64,000 nucleotides of DNA from Streptomyces viridiviolaceus (lineage in GTDB: Bacteria; Actinomycetota; Actinomycetes; Streptomycetales; Streptomycetaceae), in contig NZ_BMWA01000033.1 of NCBI RefSeq assembly GCF_014650995.1, positions 1 to 64,000 on the forward strand, read 5' to 3'. The notes beneath the pieces were generated by a model. That model had not been told where the DNA came from. It saw nothing but the letters and a program-made list of their open reading frames with translations, and searched no databases. This document shows, one piece after another, positions 49,322-57,786 of the stretch; the stretch's first letter is position 1; each line of letters starts with the position of its first letter. The position numbers and the translations under genes are program-made.

Positions 49322-49966
49322 GTGACCAGCGAAGAGATCCGCGACCAGGAGACTGATGAGCTGTTGACGCCCAGGAACGCTGCGCTCGTCGTCATCGACT
49401 ATCAGCCGGTCCAAGTGAGCTCGATCGCCTCTATGGACCGGCAGTTGCTGGTCAACAATGTCGTCGGTCTGGCGAAGATCGGTCGGGCCTACGGACTGCC
49501 GGTCGTCCACTCGACGGTGAATGTCGGAACGGGACTTAACAAGCCCCCGATACCGCAGCTCAGGCAGGTACTCGACGGACTGCCGACCTACGACCGAACC
49601 TCGATCAACGCATGGGAGGACCGTGAATTCGTCGAGGCGGTCAAGGCCACGGGGCGCCGGAAACTGATCATGGCAGCACTGTGGACGGAGGCCTGTCTGA
49701 CATTCCCCACCCTCGATGCTCTGCGTGAAGGCTACGAGGTGTACCCAGTGGTGGACGCCGTGGGCGGCACATCCCTCGTGGCGCATGAGGCCGCACTTCG
49801 CCGTGTCGAACAGGCAGGCGCACGACCGATCACGTGGACTCAACTCCTGTGTGAACTGCAACGCGACTGGTCCCGCAAGGAGACCGTCGATCGGTTCATG
49901 AAGTTGTTCATCGAGACCGGCGGCACAGCGGGGCTACAGTTCGCCAACGACCTTGACCAGCGCTGA
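49322..49966 (+). CDS. Isochorismatase-fold cysteine hydrolase (YcaC-like)
   Basis: I use the GTG at 49322 (CAGGGAG 10 bases upstream), giving 214 residues; the open frame extends to 49085 without family support. The protein has NAALVVIDYQPVQVSSIAS (catalytic Asp in V-I-D-Y-Q), YGLPVVHSTVNVG, then AVKATGRRKLIMAALWTEAC with the nucleophile Cys after T-E-A, and YEVYPVVDAVGGTS. It matches the YcaC subgroup of the isochorismatase superfamily, whose members hydrolyse amides or ureido compounds. Substrate unknown. Confidence 0.9.
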   Translation: MTSEEIRDQETDELLTPRNAALVVIDYQPVQVSSIASMDRQLLVNNVVGLAKIGRAYGLPVVHSTVNVGTGLNKPPIPQLRQVLDGLPTYDRTSINAWEDREFVEAVKATGRRKLIMAALWTEACLTFPTLDALREGYEVYPVVDAVGGTSLVAHEAALRRVEQAGARPITWTQLLCELQRDWSRKETVDRFMKLFIETGGTAGLQFANDLDQR

Positions 49967-50040
49967 ACGGCGAGGGCGGCCGGCTGCCGCATGACTGAGT
50001 GATTCTGCCTCGTTCGGCTGTTGCGAGGAGATGCGGTGCC

Positions 50041-50586
50041 ATGGAATGGAAGATCGATCCGGCGCACTCGTACATCGACTTCAAGGTCCGCTACCTGGTG
50101 TCCGGCATCAGCGGGAAATTCACCGGCGTGACGGGCAAGGTTCTGACAACCGACGGCGTCGAGAGCCGGGCGCCGGAGCTGCTGGGCTTCGACGCCCGCT
50201 TCGAGGTCGCCCGCTTCAACACCGGTGTCCCGGCTCGCGACCTCCATGTCACCGGACCCGACTTCCTGGACGTGGCTGCCCACCCCGAAGCGGTGGTGCG
50301 GATGGTGGAGGTTCGACCGGACGTACCGGGCAGGTACCTGCTCACCGTCGAACTCACCCTGCACGGCGTATCCCGCCAGGTCGAACTGACCACTGCCACT
50401 GCCGGACCGGTCACCGACATCTTCGGGATCACCCGGGTGGGCGCATCCGCGTCCGGGTGGCTGCGACGCAGTGACTTCGGCGTGACCGAATACCTGGGGT
50501 TCATCTCCGATGCGGTCGACTTCACGGTCGAGGTGCAGGCGGTTCCGGACGACGTACCCGATGACCGGCTCCCGCCTGCACGATAG
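50041..50586 (+). CDS. YceI-family lipid-binding protein
   Basis: The 181-residue protein is a cytoplasmic YceI/TT1927-type lipocalin: MEWKIDPAHSYIDFKVRYLV and SGISGKFTGVTGKVLT at the N-terminus, HVTGPDFLDVAAHPEAVVRM (the P-D-F-L-D/x-x-x-H-P motif), RYLLTVELTLHGVSRQVELT, and ITRVGASASGWLRRSDFGVT. Such proteins bind isoprenoid chains of quinones or similar lipids. No signal peptide. GAGGAG lies 17 bases before the ATG. The gene is probably separate from the hydrolase gene ending 74 bases upstream. Confidence 0.92.
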   Translation: MEWKIDPAHSYIDFKVRYLVSGISGKFTGVTGKVLTTDGVESRAPELLGFDARFEVARFNTGVPARDLHVTGPDFLDVAAHPEAVVRMVEVRPDVPGRYLLTVELTLHGVSRQVELTTATAGPVTDIFGITRVGASASGWLRRSDFGVTEYLGFISDAVDFTVEVQAVPDDVPDDRLPPAR

Positions 50587-51232
50587 TCGCAGCCGGTGCC
50601 TCTCCCGGCTCGCCTGCACCGAAGCCCCGGCCGACGAGAAGACCGTGACCGCAGTCTCCTTCTGGCACCGGCCGTGGCGTTCTTTGCCGCCCACGGCATC
50701 ACCCCGATCCGCCGTGTGCTCACGGACAACGATTGGCCACCATCGCGGACACCCGGAAGCGGGTCGTCCCGCAGTGCCGGGTGACATCGAAAGCCACTGA
50801 CCCCGATCACGACGCTCGTCGCAGAACGGCTCCTGAAGACGCGTCGCGGGGGCTCCCGTGGGGCGTCCCACCCGGCGGGCTCCGTACCTGCCGACGGGCG
50901 CCGAAGGGCAGCAGACCCAGCGGCGGCAGTACCTGAAAGCCGTCGGCATCGTCACTGCGGCGGATGTCGCCTCTCGCCGGCAAACCGCAGTGAGGCAGGT
51001 CGTGGCCGTCGTGGTCGAGGCGGGCGGCATCTGCTCGACGAGGACGGAAGAGCCGGTGGCGTACGCCTCGTCGTGGGGTTCCGCGTCGCGCGTTCCGTCG
51101 TGGGCCGGCCGGAGACCTCGGCGACGACCGACGTGACGGTCAAGGCTGCCGGGCGCATGGGCCGCCTGCGGACGGCAGCGTCGGTGCTCGGAGCACTGCC
51201 GGGCACCGACGCCTCACCGCCCCGTCGCCCCG
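50587..51232. other. Gap with a small IS481-type transposase fragment
   Basis: Plus strand 50668-50735 reads VAFFAAHGITPIRRVLTDND, the strand just before the second Asp of IS481 integrase-core transposases (WFAAHGI-RVLTDNG). The rest of the gap has no supported gene; it lies after the stop of the aldehyde dehydrogenase gene, and no terminator is evident. Confidence 0.5.
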
Positions 51233-52669
51233 CTATCCGCGCACCCGCTGCGGCACGCCCCACGGATTGTCGTCCCGCAGCGGCGGCGGCAGCAGTGACT
51301 GCGGCCACGACTGGTACGCCACTGGGCGCAGGAACCGTTCGACTGCGGCCGTGCCGACCGACGTGGTCGTGGGCGCGGTCGTGGCAGGGAACGGACCGCC
51401 GTGCTGCATCGCGTGGGTGACCGAGACACCGGTCGGCCACTCGTTCCACAGCACCCGGCCGCTGCGCTCGGCCAGCGCCGCGGTCAGGCCGGCGAGTTCC
51501 GCGGCCTCGCGGGGCTCGCCGTGGAGTGACGCGGTGAGCTGGCCCGGCAGCGCCGCCACCACGTCGGCCAGGTCCTCCGGGCGCTCGTACGTCACCACCA
51601 GACCGAGGGGGCCGAAGCACTCCTTCGCCGCCGTCTCGATGCCGGCGGCGAAGGACGCCAGATCCATGGCGAGGAGCCGCGGGCCGGCCGCTGCCTCGTC
51701 GTCCGGCCACACCAGCACGCGTGTTCCGGACTGCTCGGCGAGCCGCCGCGCGCCGTCGGCGTACGCCTCGGAGATCCACGGGCCGAGCATCGGCGCGGCC
51801 GGGACTTCGCGCAGGAGCCGGACGACCTCGTCCACCAGGTCGCCGTCGGCCGGGACGAACAGCAGGCCGGGGTTGGTGCAGAACTGGCCCGCGCCCAGGG
51901 TGAGCGAGCCGACGTAGCCCTGCGCGATCTCCGGGCCCCGGGCGCGGGCCGCGGCCCGGGTCACGACGACGGGGTTGACACTGCCCAACTCCCCGTAGAA
52001 CGGGATCGGCACCGGGCGGTCGGCGGCGATGCGGGCGAGTGCGATGCCACCCCGCTCGGAGCCGGTGAACGCGGCGGCGCGCAGCGCCGGGTGGCGCAGT
52101 GCGTCGACCCCGGCCTGCTGCCCCTCGATCAAGCCGAACACTCCGTCGGGGGCGCCGGCCTGAGCCATCGCCTTGTGGATGATCTCGGCGGTACGGCGGG
52201 ACAGTTCGGGATGGCCGGGGTGCGCCTTGACGACCACCGGGCAGCCCGCCGCCCACGCCGACGCGGTGTCGCCGCCGGCCACACTGAAGGCGAACGGGAA
52301 GTTGCTCGCGGCGAACACCAGGACCGGGCCGAGGGCGGTGCGGTAGCGGCGCAGTTCGGGCCGCGGGCCGGTCGGCCACTGCGGGTCGGCGCGGTCGATG
52401 CGGACATCGAGGAACTCGCCCGCCCGCACCTGCTCGGCGAACAGGCGCAACTGGAAGGTGGTCCGGGTCAGTTCGCCGTTCAGGCGGGGCGTGCCGAGGT
52501 GTGTTTCGGCGTCGGCCAGAGCGACCAGCTCCGTGCGCTCCGCCTCCAGGGCGTCGGCGACGGTCTCCAGGGCGCGGGCGCGGGCCGTCGGCGCGGCCTC
52601 GGCCCATTCCCGGGCCGCGGCGGTGGCCGCGGCCACCGCCCGGCCGGGTGCGAGTGCGACGGTGTTCAT
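51233..52669 (-). CDS. Aldehyde dehydrogenase, alpha-ketoglutarate semialdehyde type
   Basis: The 478-residue enzyme has the aldehyde dehydrogenase fold with VFAASNFPFAFSVAGGDTAS, the NADP-binding AAFTGSERGGIALARIA, the catalytic Glu in FYGELGSVNPVVV and catalytic Cys in LTLGAGQFCTNPGLLFV. This F-Y-G-E-L / G-Q-F-C-T-N-P pattern is that of 2,5-dioxovalerate (alpha-ketoglutarate semialdehyde) dehydrogenases. It performs the last step of hydroxyproline breakdown, giving alpha-ketoglutarate. It is transcribed with the hydroxyproline genes to its right, at the end of the cluster. Confidence 0.93.
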   Translation of the reverse strand: MNTVALAPGRAVAAATAAAREWAEAAPTARARALETVADALEAERTELVALADAETHLGTPRLNGELTRTTFQLRLFAEQVRAGEFLDVRIDRADPQWPTGPRPELRRYRTALGPVLVFAASNFPFAFSVAGGDTASAWAAGCPVVVKAHPGHPELSRRTAEIIHKAMAQAGAPDGVFGLIEGQQAGVDALRHPALRAAAFTGSERGGIALARIAADRPVPIPFYGELGSVNPVVVTRAAARARGPEIAQGYVGSLTLGAGQFCTNPGLLFVPADGDLVDEVVRLLREVPAAPMLGPWISEAYADGARRLAEQSGTRVLVWPDDEAAAGPRLLAMDLASFAAGIETAAKECFGPLGLVVTYERPEDLADVVAALPGQLTASLHGEPREAAELAGLTAALAERSGRVLWNEWPTGVSVTHAMQHGGPFPATTAPTTTSVGTAAVERFLRPVAYQSWPQSLLPPPLRDDNPWGVPQRVRG

Positions 52670-52751
52670 GGTGCTTCCTTCTCTGTTTTCCGTGAGGCCG
52701 TGGGTTTCATGGAGCCGTGGGTGAGCGGTGACGGCCGGCCCGCGTCGGCCG

Positions 52752-54086
52752 TCACTCGTCGGGCAGCATCGATCGCCTGCTCGTCTCCGGCATACGGGCG
52801 ATCACCAGCAGGGCAGCGACCGAGACGGCGACGACGTACCACGCCGGTGCGATGGTGCTGCCGGTCTGCTCGATCAGGAAGATCGACAGCAGTGGCGCGG
52901 TGCCGCCGAAGAGCGTGAACGCCAGGTTGTAGCTGATGGACGCGCCCGAATATCGGGTGTGGGCGGGGAACAGCTCGACGAACGCGGCGCCGGCCGGGCC
53001 GAAGAACAGGCCCAGGCTGAACGCGAGCAGCCCTTGGCTGATGATCGCGCTCGTCAGGTTCGCCTGCCCGGCGAGCAGATAGGCGGGCACGGCGAGCAGC
53101 GCGTTCAGCGCGGCGGCCAGCTGCAGTCCGCGCTTGCGGCCTATGCGGTCCGAGAGGGCCGCGGCGAGGGGCACCGTGAGGAAGGTGACCGTCAGGGCGA
53201 TGCTGTTGGACAGCAGCGCCGCGGACTCGCCCATCTTTATCGTGACCGTCAGATAGGTGAAGAAGTAGCCGGTCAGCGAGTAGTAGCCGAGGCTGGCGAC
53301 GGCCGCGATGCCGAAGCAGACGCCCATCTCCTTCCTGTGGTCGCGCCACACGGTGCGGATCGGCGCGGCGGAGACCCGCTTGGCCTCCTTCACCGCGGCG
53401 AACGCCGGCGACTCGTCGACGCGCGTCCTGATGTAGAGGCCGACGACGGCGAGTGGTGCGCCCAGCAGGAACGGCACGCGCCAGCCCCAGGACTCGTAGT
53501 CACCACTGCTCGTGGCCCCGGTGAGGAACCAGACCAACAGGGCGGCCAGGACGGGCGGCAGGTTGGACCACGTGTAGACCATGCCGACCGCGAAGCCCCG
53601 CCGCTCGCGTGGAGCGTGCTCGGCGACGAACGAGTTCGAACCGATGGTCTCGCCCGCGGCCGAGAATCCCTGGGCGAGCCGCAGCACGACCAGCAGCACC
53701 GGCGCGAGGACGCCGATCATGTCGTACGTGGGAAGCAGCCCGATGCCCGTCGTGGCACAGCCCATCATCAGGATCACGCCGGCCAGCACCCGCTTGCGGC
53801 CGATCCGGTCGCCGAGGCTGCCGAGCAGGAACGCGCCGATCGGACGCATCACGAATCCGACGGCGTACACGGCGAAGGTGGAGAGCAGGGCGACGAACGT
53901 GTTCGCGTTCGGGAAGAACAGCGTGGCGATCACCGGTGCCGCGTACGCGTACACGGCGAAGTCGTACCACTCGACGAAGTGCCCGATCGCCGAGGCCGTC
54001 ATCACCTTTCTGACGGTGCGCGGGTCGTGCCCGCGGTCGGCTCCGCCGGTGCGGGCGGAGCCGACCGCGGAGGGTTCGGCGGTCAT
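52752..54086 (-). CDS. MFS transporter, metabolite:H+ symporter (MHS/ProP-like) family
   Basis: The 444-residue transporter has the MHS signature: ASAIGHFVEWYDFAVYAYAA in helix 1, VGFVMRPIGAFLLGSLGDRI, GRKRVLAGVILMMGCATTGI between helices 2 and 3, and RLAQGFSAAGETIGSNSFVA. ProP-like members import proline, betaine and related solutes, so hydroxyproline is the probable substrate here. It overlaps the stop of the APC transporter by 4 bases, so the cluster has two transporters in tandem. Confidence 0.92.
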   Translation of the reverse strand: MTAEPSAVGSARTGGADRGHDPRTVRKVMTASAIGHFVEWYDFAVYAYAAPVIATLFFPNANTFVALLSTFAVYAVGFVMRPIGAFLLGSLGDRIGRKRVLAGVILMMGCATTGIGLLPTYDMIGVLAPVLLVVLRLAQGFSAAGETIGSNSFVAEHAPRERRGFAVGMVYTWSNLPPVLAALLVWFLTGATSSGDYESWGWRVPFLLGAPLAVVGLYIRTRVDESPAFAAVKEAKRVSAAPIRTVWRDHRKEMGVCFGIAAVASLGYYSLTGYFFTYLTVTIKMGESAALLSNSIALTVTFLTVPLAAALSDRIGRKRGLQLAAALNALLAVPAYLLAGQANLTSAIISQGLLAFSLGLFFGPAGAAFVELFPAHTRYSGASISYNLAFTLFGGTAPLLSIFLIEQTGSTIAPAWYVVAVSVAALLVIARMPETSRRSMLPDE

Positions 54087-55582
54087 CCGGAGCTCCCGTC
54101 GCGCTGCTCGGGCACAGTGGTCTGCGCCCCGGCCCGGAGCTTGTTCTCCTCCGAGTGACGGACGCCGAACACGAAGTAGACGACCAGCCCGACGGCCATC
54201 CAGCCCGCGAACCGCAGCCAGGTGACCGGGTCCAGGTTCGCGATCAGCCAGACGGAGAACACCACCCCGATGGCGGGGACCAGCGGCACCAGCGGGGTGC
54301 GGAAGGAACGCGGCAGATCGGGCCGCGTCCGGCGCAGCACCACGACGGCGATCGCGACGACGGAGAAAGCCGCCAGGATGCCGATGTTGGTGAGGTCGGC
54401 GGCCTCCCTGATGGGCAGGAACCCGGCGATGAACGCGGAGCCGATGCCCACCGGCCAGATCACCCGGGTCGGCACGTGGCGCTTGGGGTGGTTCTTCGCG
54501 AAGTAGCGCGGCAGCAGACCGTCGCGGCTCATGGAGAACCAGACTCGGGAGACCGCCAGCATGTTGGCGAACGCGGACGTGGTGATGCCGATGATGGCGC
54601 CGACCGCGACGACGATGCCGAGGCCGCCGAGACCCACTGCCGCGAGCGCGCTGGAGAACGGGCTCTTCATGTCGATGTCGCGGTAGTCCTGCATGCCCAG
54701 CAGCACGACGCACACCAGCAGATAGACGACGGCGGCGATGGCCAGCGAGATCACGATCGCCTTCGGCAGCACCTTCTTCGCCTCGGCGCTCTCCTCGGCG
54801 GCCGCGCTCATCGCGTCGTACCCGTAGACCGCGAAGAACGCGGTCGCGGCGCCGGTGAACGCGCCGCCGATGCCGAACGGCAGGAACGGCGTGTAGTTGC
54901 CCGCGGAGATGTGGAACGCGCCGGCGACGACGACCAGGGCGACGATGCCGAGCTTGACGACCACCAGCACGGTCTCGAAACGGGCCGATTCCTTGGTGCC
55001 CCGGGAGAGGACGAAGGCCAGCAGCAGGCACAGCGCGGCGGCGAACAGGTCGACCTTGTGGCCGGGGCCCGTGCCGGGCGCGCCGAGCATCCAGGACGGC
55101 AGATCGACGCCGATCCGCTCCAGGATGTACGAGAAGTAGCCGGACACGGCGATGGCCACCACCGCGACGATGGCGGTGTACTCCAGGAGCAGGTCCCAGC
55201 CGATCATCCAGCCGACCACCTCACCGAGCGCGGCGTAGGAGTACGTGTAGGCGGAGCCGGCCTTGGGGATGGTGCCGGCGAACTCCGCGTAGCACAGGGC
55301 GGCGGCGGTGCTGGCGATGATCGCGACGAGGAACGAGATCATCACGCCGGGCCCGGCGTCCTCGTGGGCCACGACCCCGGCGAGCGAGAACACGCCCGCG
55401 CCGACCAGACCGCCGAGGCTGAGGGCGACCAGCTGCCACAGGCCCATGGTCCGGCGCAGACCGCCCGCGCTCTCCTCCTCGGAGGAGTCGACGGGCTTGA
55501 GACGGAAGATTCCCTGCCGGGAGAACAGGCCCCCGCCGGGGGCCTTTCCTTCCCGGGGTATTACTGGAGCTGAACGGGACAT
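54083..55582 (-). CDS. APC-superfamily amino acid permease
   Basis: The ATG at 55582 gives 499 residues and about 12 membrane helices. Motifs are of cationic/neutral amino acid transporters (CAT/YfnA-like): LVALSLGGLVGAGVFSLAGV (helix 1 GxG loop), ALCYAEFAGTIPKAGSAYTY, FFAVYGYDAMSAAAEESAEA, and VSRVWFSMSRDGLLPRYFAK. Probably takes up proline or hydroxyproline as a second uptake route. The N-terminus is 40 residues of cytoplasmic, charged sequence (PVDSSEEESAGG). Upstream are the degenerate repeats at 55636-55765 and then the epimerase gene, so it may have its own promoter. Confidence 0.92.
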   Translation of the reverse strand: MSRSAPVIPREGKAPGGGLFSRQGIFRLKPVDSSEEESAGGLRRTMGLWQLVALSLGGLVGAGVFSLAGVVAHEDAGPGVMISFLVAIIASTAAALCYAEFAGTIPKAGSAYTYSYAALGEVVGWMIGWDLLLEYTAIVAVVAIAVSGYFSYILERIGVDLPSWMLGAPGTGPGHKVDLFAAALCLLLAFVLSRGTKESARFETVLVVVKLGIVALVVVAGAFHISAGNYTPFLPFGIGGAFTGAATAFFAVYGYDAMSAAAEESAEAKKVLPKAIVISLAIAAVVYLLVCVVLLGMQDYRDIDMKSPFSSALAAVGLGGLGIVVAVGAIIGITTSAFANMLAVSRVWFSMSRDGLLPRYFAKNHPKRHVPTRVIWPVGIGSAFIAGFLPIREAADLTNIGILAAFSVVAIAVVVLRRTRPDLPRSFRTPLVPLVPAIGVVFSVWLIANLDPVTWLRFAGWMAVGLVVYFVFGVRHSEENKLRAGAQTTVPEQRDGSSG

Positions 55583-55635
55583 GAGGGTCCCTCCGGTGAA
55601 TACGTGGGAGAGGGGGACGACGGTCGCGTGCCCGC

Positions 55636-55765
55636 GGGGAGGGGCCACGCGACCGTGACGCTGTGCCCGGAGAAGGGCACGCGGCCGTGCGGGGTGCCTT
55701 GGTGAGAAGGGGCACCCGACCGTGCGGGGGCGCCCCCGGGGGAGAGGGGCACCCGACCGTGCGAG
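55636..55765 (+). repeat. Degenerate tandem-like repeats of about 25 bases
   Basis: Three clear copies of GAGAAGGGGCACCCGACCGT followed by GCGGGG occur at 55670-55694, 55704-55730 and 55742-55765, and a weaker one at 55636-55660 (GGGAGGGGCCACGCGACCGT). Starts are spaced 34, 34 and 38 bases apart. They lie between the hydroxyproline epimerase gene (its stop at 55806) and the start of the permease gene. Confidence 0.8.
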
Positions 55766-55805
55766 CGGTGTCGGAGGTGTCCGGCCGAGATCCGCCGGAG
55801 GCCCT

Positions 55806-56807
55806 TCAGAGCACGAATCCGTGCGGGAACGGGTCGCTCGGGTCGAGCAGATAGTTCGCCGTGGCGGTGATCCAGGCACGCCCGGAGAACTCGGGGACGA
55901 CGGCGGGGAGTCCGCCGACCTCGGTGGTCTCAAGGAGCCGGCCGGTGAACCGGGTGCCGATGAACGACTCGTTGACGAACGGGGTGTTCAGCGGCAGCGC
56001 GCCGCGTGCGTGCAGCTGGGCCATACGGGCCGAGGTGCCGGTGCCGCAGGGAGAGCGGTCGAACCAGCCGGGGCTGATGGCCATGGCGTTGCGCGAGTGC
56101 CGGGCGGTGGAGTCGGGTGCCAGGAACTGCACGTGCTTGCAGCCGCCGATGAGCGGGTCGACCGGGTGCACCGGACGGTTCTGCTCGTTCACGGCCCGCA
56201 TGATCGACAGGCCGGCGGCGAGGATCTCGTCCTTGCGCGCCCGGTCGAACGGCAGGCCGATCCGGTCGAGTTCGACGACGGCGTAGAAGTTTCCGCCGTA
56301 CGCCATGTCGTAGGGGATCTCGCCGAGGCCCGGCACCTTGACCGAGGCGTCGAGTTCGAGCGCGAAGGCGTCCACATTGCGCAGGGTGACCTTCTCGGCG
56401 CGGCCGTCGGTGACCGTCACCCGCGCCTCGACCAGCCCGGCGGGCGTGTCGAGGCGGACCCTGGTCTCCGGCTCGGTGACCTCGACCATCCCGGTCTCGA
56501 CGAGGACCGTGGCCACACCGATGGTGCCGTGGCCGCACATCGGCAGGAAGCCGCTGACCTCGATGTAGAGCACGCCCCAGTCGGCGTCCGGGCGGGTGGG
56601 CGGCTGCAGGATCGCCCCGCTCATCGCCGAGTGCCCGCGCGGCTCGTCGACCAGGAAGCGGCGCAGCCCGTCCAGGTTCTCCATCGCGTAGCGACGGCGC
56701 TCGGCCATGGTGTCCCCGGGGATCGGTCCCACCCCGCCGGTGACGACGCGGGTGGGCATGCCCTCGGTGTGCGAGTCGACGGCGCTGATCGTACGGACGG
56801 ACCGCAT
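55806..56807 (-). CDS. 4-hydroxyproline 2-epimerase (proline racemase family)
   Basis: The 333-residue protein has the proline-racemase fold with both catalytic-loop motifs: PMCGHGTIGVATVLVETG (first Cys as acid/base) and DRSPCGTGTSARMAQLHARG (second Cys). VDSHTEGMPTRVVTGGVGPI is the typical N-terminus. Two cysteines rather than Cys/Thr mark it as a true 2-epimerase or racemase rather than a dehydratase. It converts trans-4-hydroxy-L-proline to cis-4-hydroxy-D-proline, the first step of the pathway encoded here. Its ATG shares one base with the stop of the upstream deaminase gene. Confidence 0.94.
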   Translation of the reverse strand: MRSVRTISAVDSHTEGMPTRVVTGGVGPIPGDTMAERRRYAMENLDGLRRFLVDEPRGHSAMSGAILQPPTRPDADWGVLYIEVSGFLPMCGHGTIGVATVLVETGMVEVTEPETRVRLDTPAGLVEARVTVTDGRAEKVTLRNVDAFALELDASVKVPGLGEIPYDMAYGGNFYAVVELDRIGLPFDRARKDEILAAGLSIMRAVNEQNRPVHPVDPLIGGCKHVQFLAPDSTARHSRNAMAISPGWFDRSPCGTGTSARMAQLHARGALPLNTPFVNESFIGTRFTGRLLETTEVGGLPAVVPEFSGRAWITATANYLLDPSDPFPHGFVL

Positions 56808-57739
56808 CAGGCTGACTGCTTCGCGAGGGAGGCGATGGCGCGGGCCATGTCGGCCTGGACCTGCTCGCGCATCTGCGGGGTGAGCGGACCACGCGGCGGG
56901 CGGCAGGGGCCGCCGAACCGGCCGACCTGCTCCATGCCGAGCTTGATGGCCTGGACGAACTCGGTGCGCGAGTCCCAGCGGAAGGCGGCGACCAGCGGCT
57001 CGTACAGCGCCCGCGCCTCCTCCAGCTTTCCGGCGACGGCCAGGTCGTACAGGCGGGCCGACTCCGCGGGGAAGACGTTCGGGAAGCCGGCGAACCATCC
57101 GGTGGCGCCCATCAGCAGGCTCTCCAGGACGACGTCGTCCGCGCCGCTGATGACCTCCAGGCCGGGCGCCTGCTCCCTGATCTCCAGGACGCGCCGCACG
57201 TCTCCGGAGAACTCCTTGATCGCGACGACGTTGTCGATCTGCGCGATCTCCGCGACCAGGTCCGGCGTCAGGTCGACCTTGGTGTCGATGGGGTTGTTGT
57301 AGACCATGACCGGCAGGCCGACGGAGGCCACGGCCTCGAAGTGGGCCAGGACCTCACCGCGGTTGGCGCGGTACATCGTGGGCGGCAGGCACAGCAGCCC
57401 GTCGGCGCCGTCCTCGGCCGCGACCTCGGCCCAGTGCTTCGCCTGGTGCGAGCCGACGCCGTGCACACCGACGACCACGATGCCCGAGTCGCCCACGGCC
57501 TCGACCGCCGTCTGCGCGACCTTGCGGCGCTCGTCGTCGGTCAGGGAGGAGTACTCGCCCAGCGAGCCGTTCGGGCCGACGCCGTGACAGCCGTTCTCCA
57601 CCAGCCAGCGGCAGTGGTCGGCGTACTTGTCGTAGTCCACGGCGAGACCGGCCGGGGCGGACGGGTCCTCGTGGTAAGGGAGGGCCGTGGCCACGACCAC
57701 GCCGCCGAGGGACAGGGACTGCTTCTGGGTGTCGCTCAT
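56807..57739 (-). CDS. DapA/NAL-family lyase, 1-pyrroline-4-hydroxy-2-carboxylate deaminase
   Basis: The 310-residue protein is a class I aldolase-type TIM barrel (DHDPS/NAL superfamily): VATALPYHEDPSAPAGLAVD, HGVGPNGSLGEYSSLTDDER (substrate carboxylate loop), MVYNNPIDTKVDLTPDLVAE with the conserved Tyr (Y-N-x-P), and VVAIKEFSGDVRRV with the Schiff-base Lys. In hydroxyproline clusters this family deaminates the cyclic imine to alpha-ketoglutarate semialdehyde. The neighbouring epimerase, dehydrogenase subunits and aldehyde dehydrogenase fit this role better than lysine biosynthesis. Confidence 0.92.
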   Translation of the reverse strand: MSDTQKQSLSLGGVVVATALPYHEDPSAPAGLAVDYDKYADHCRWLVENGCHGVGPNGSLGEYSSLTDDERRKVAQTAVEAVGDSGIVVVGVHGVGSHQAKHWAEVAAEDGADGLLCLPPTMYRANRGEVLAHFEAVASVGLPVMVYNNPIDTKVDLTPDLVAEIAQIDNVVAIKEFSGDVRRVLEIREQAPGLEVISGADDVVLESLLMGATGWFAGFPNVFPAESARLYDLAVAGKLEEARALYEPLVAAFRWDSRTEFVQAIKLGMEQVGRFGGPCRPPRGPLTPQMREQVQADMARAIASLAKQSA

Positions 57740-57786
57740 GAACTCTGCTCCTTGGGAGGGGAGTCGATGGGTGAGGGAGTCGAGGG

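Noticed and set aside
52728..54158. Long plus-strand ORF of 476 codons across the MHS transporter gene
   Set aside because: Composition is the Gln/Asp/Arg-rich pattern typical of antisense frames in high-GC genes; the minus-strand transporter has clear motifs.
54155..55573. Long plus-strand ORF of 472 codons across the APC permease gene
   Set aside because: Same antisense signature (strings of D, R, H, Q, G); no start site; the permease on minus is certain.
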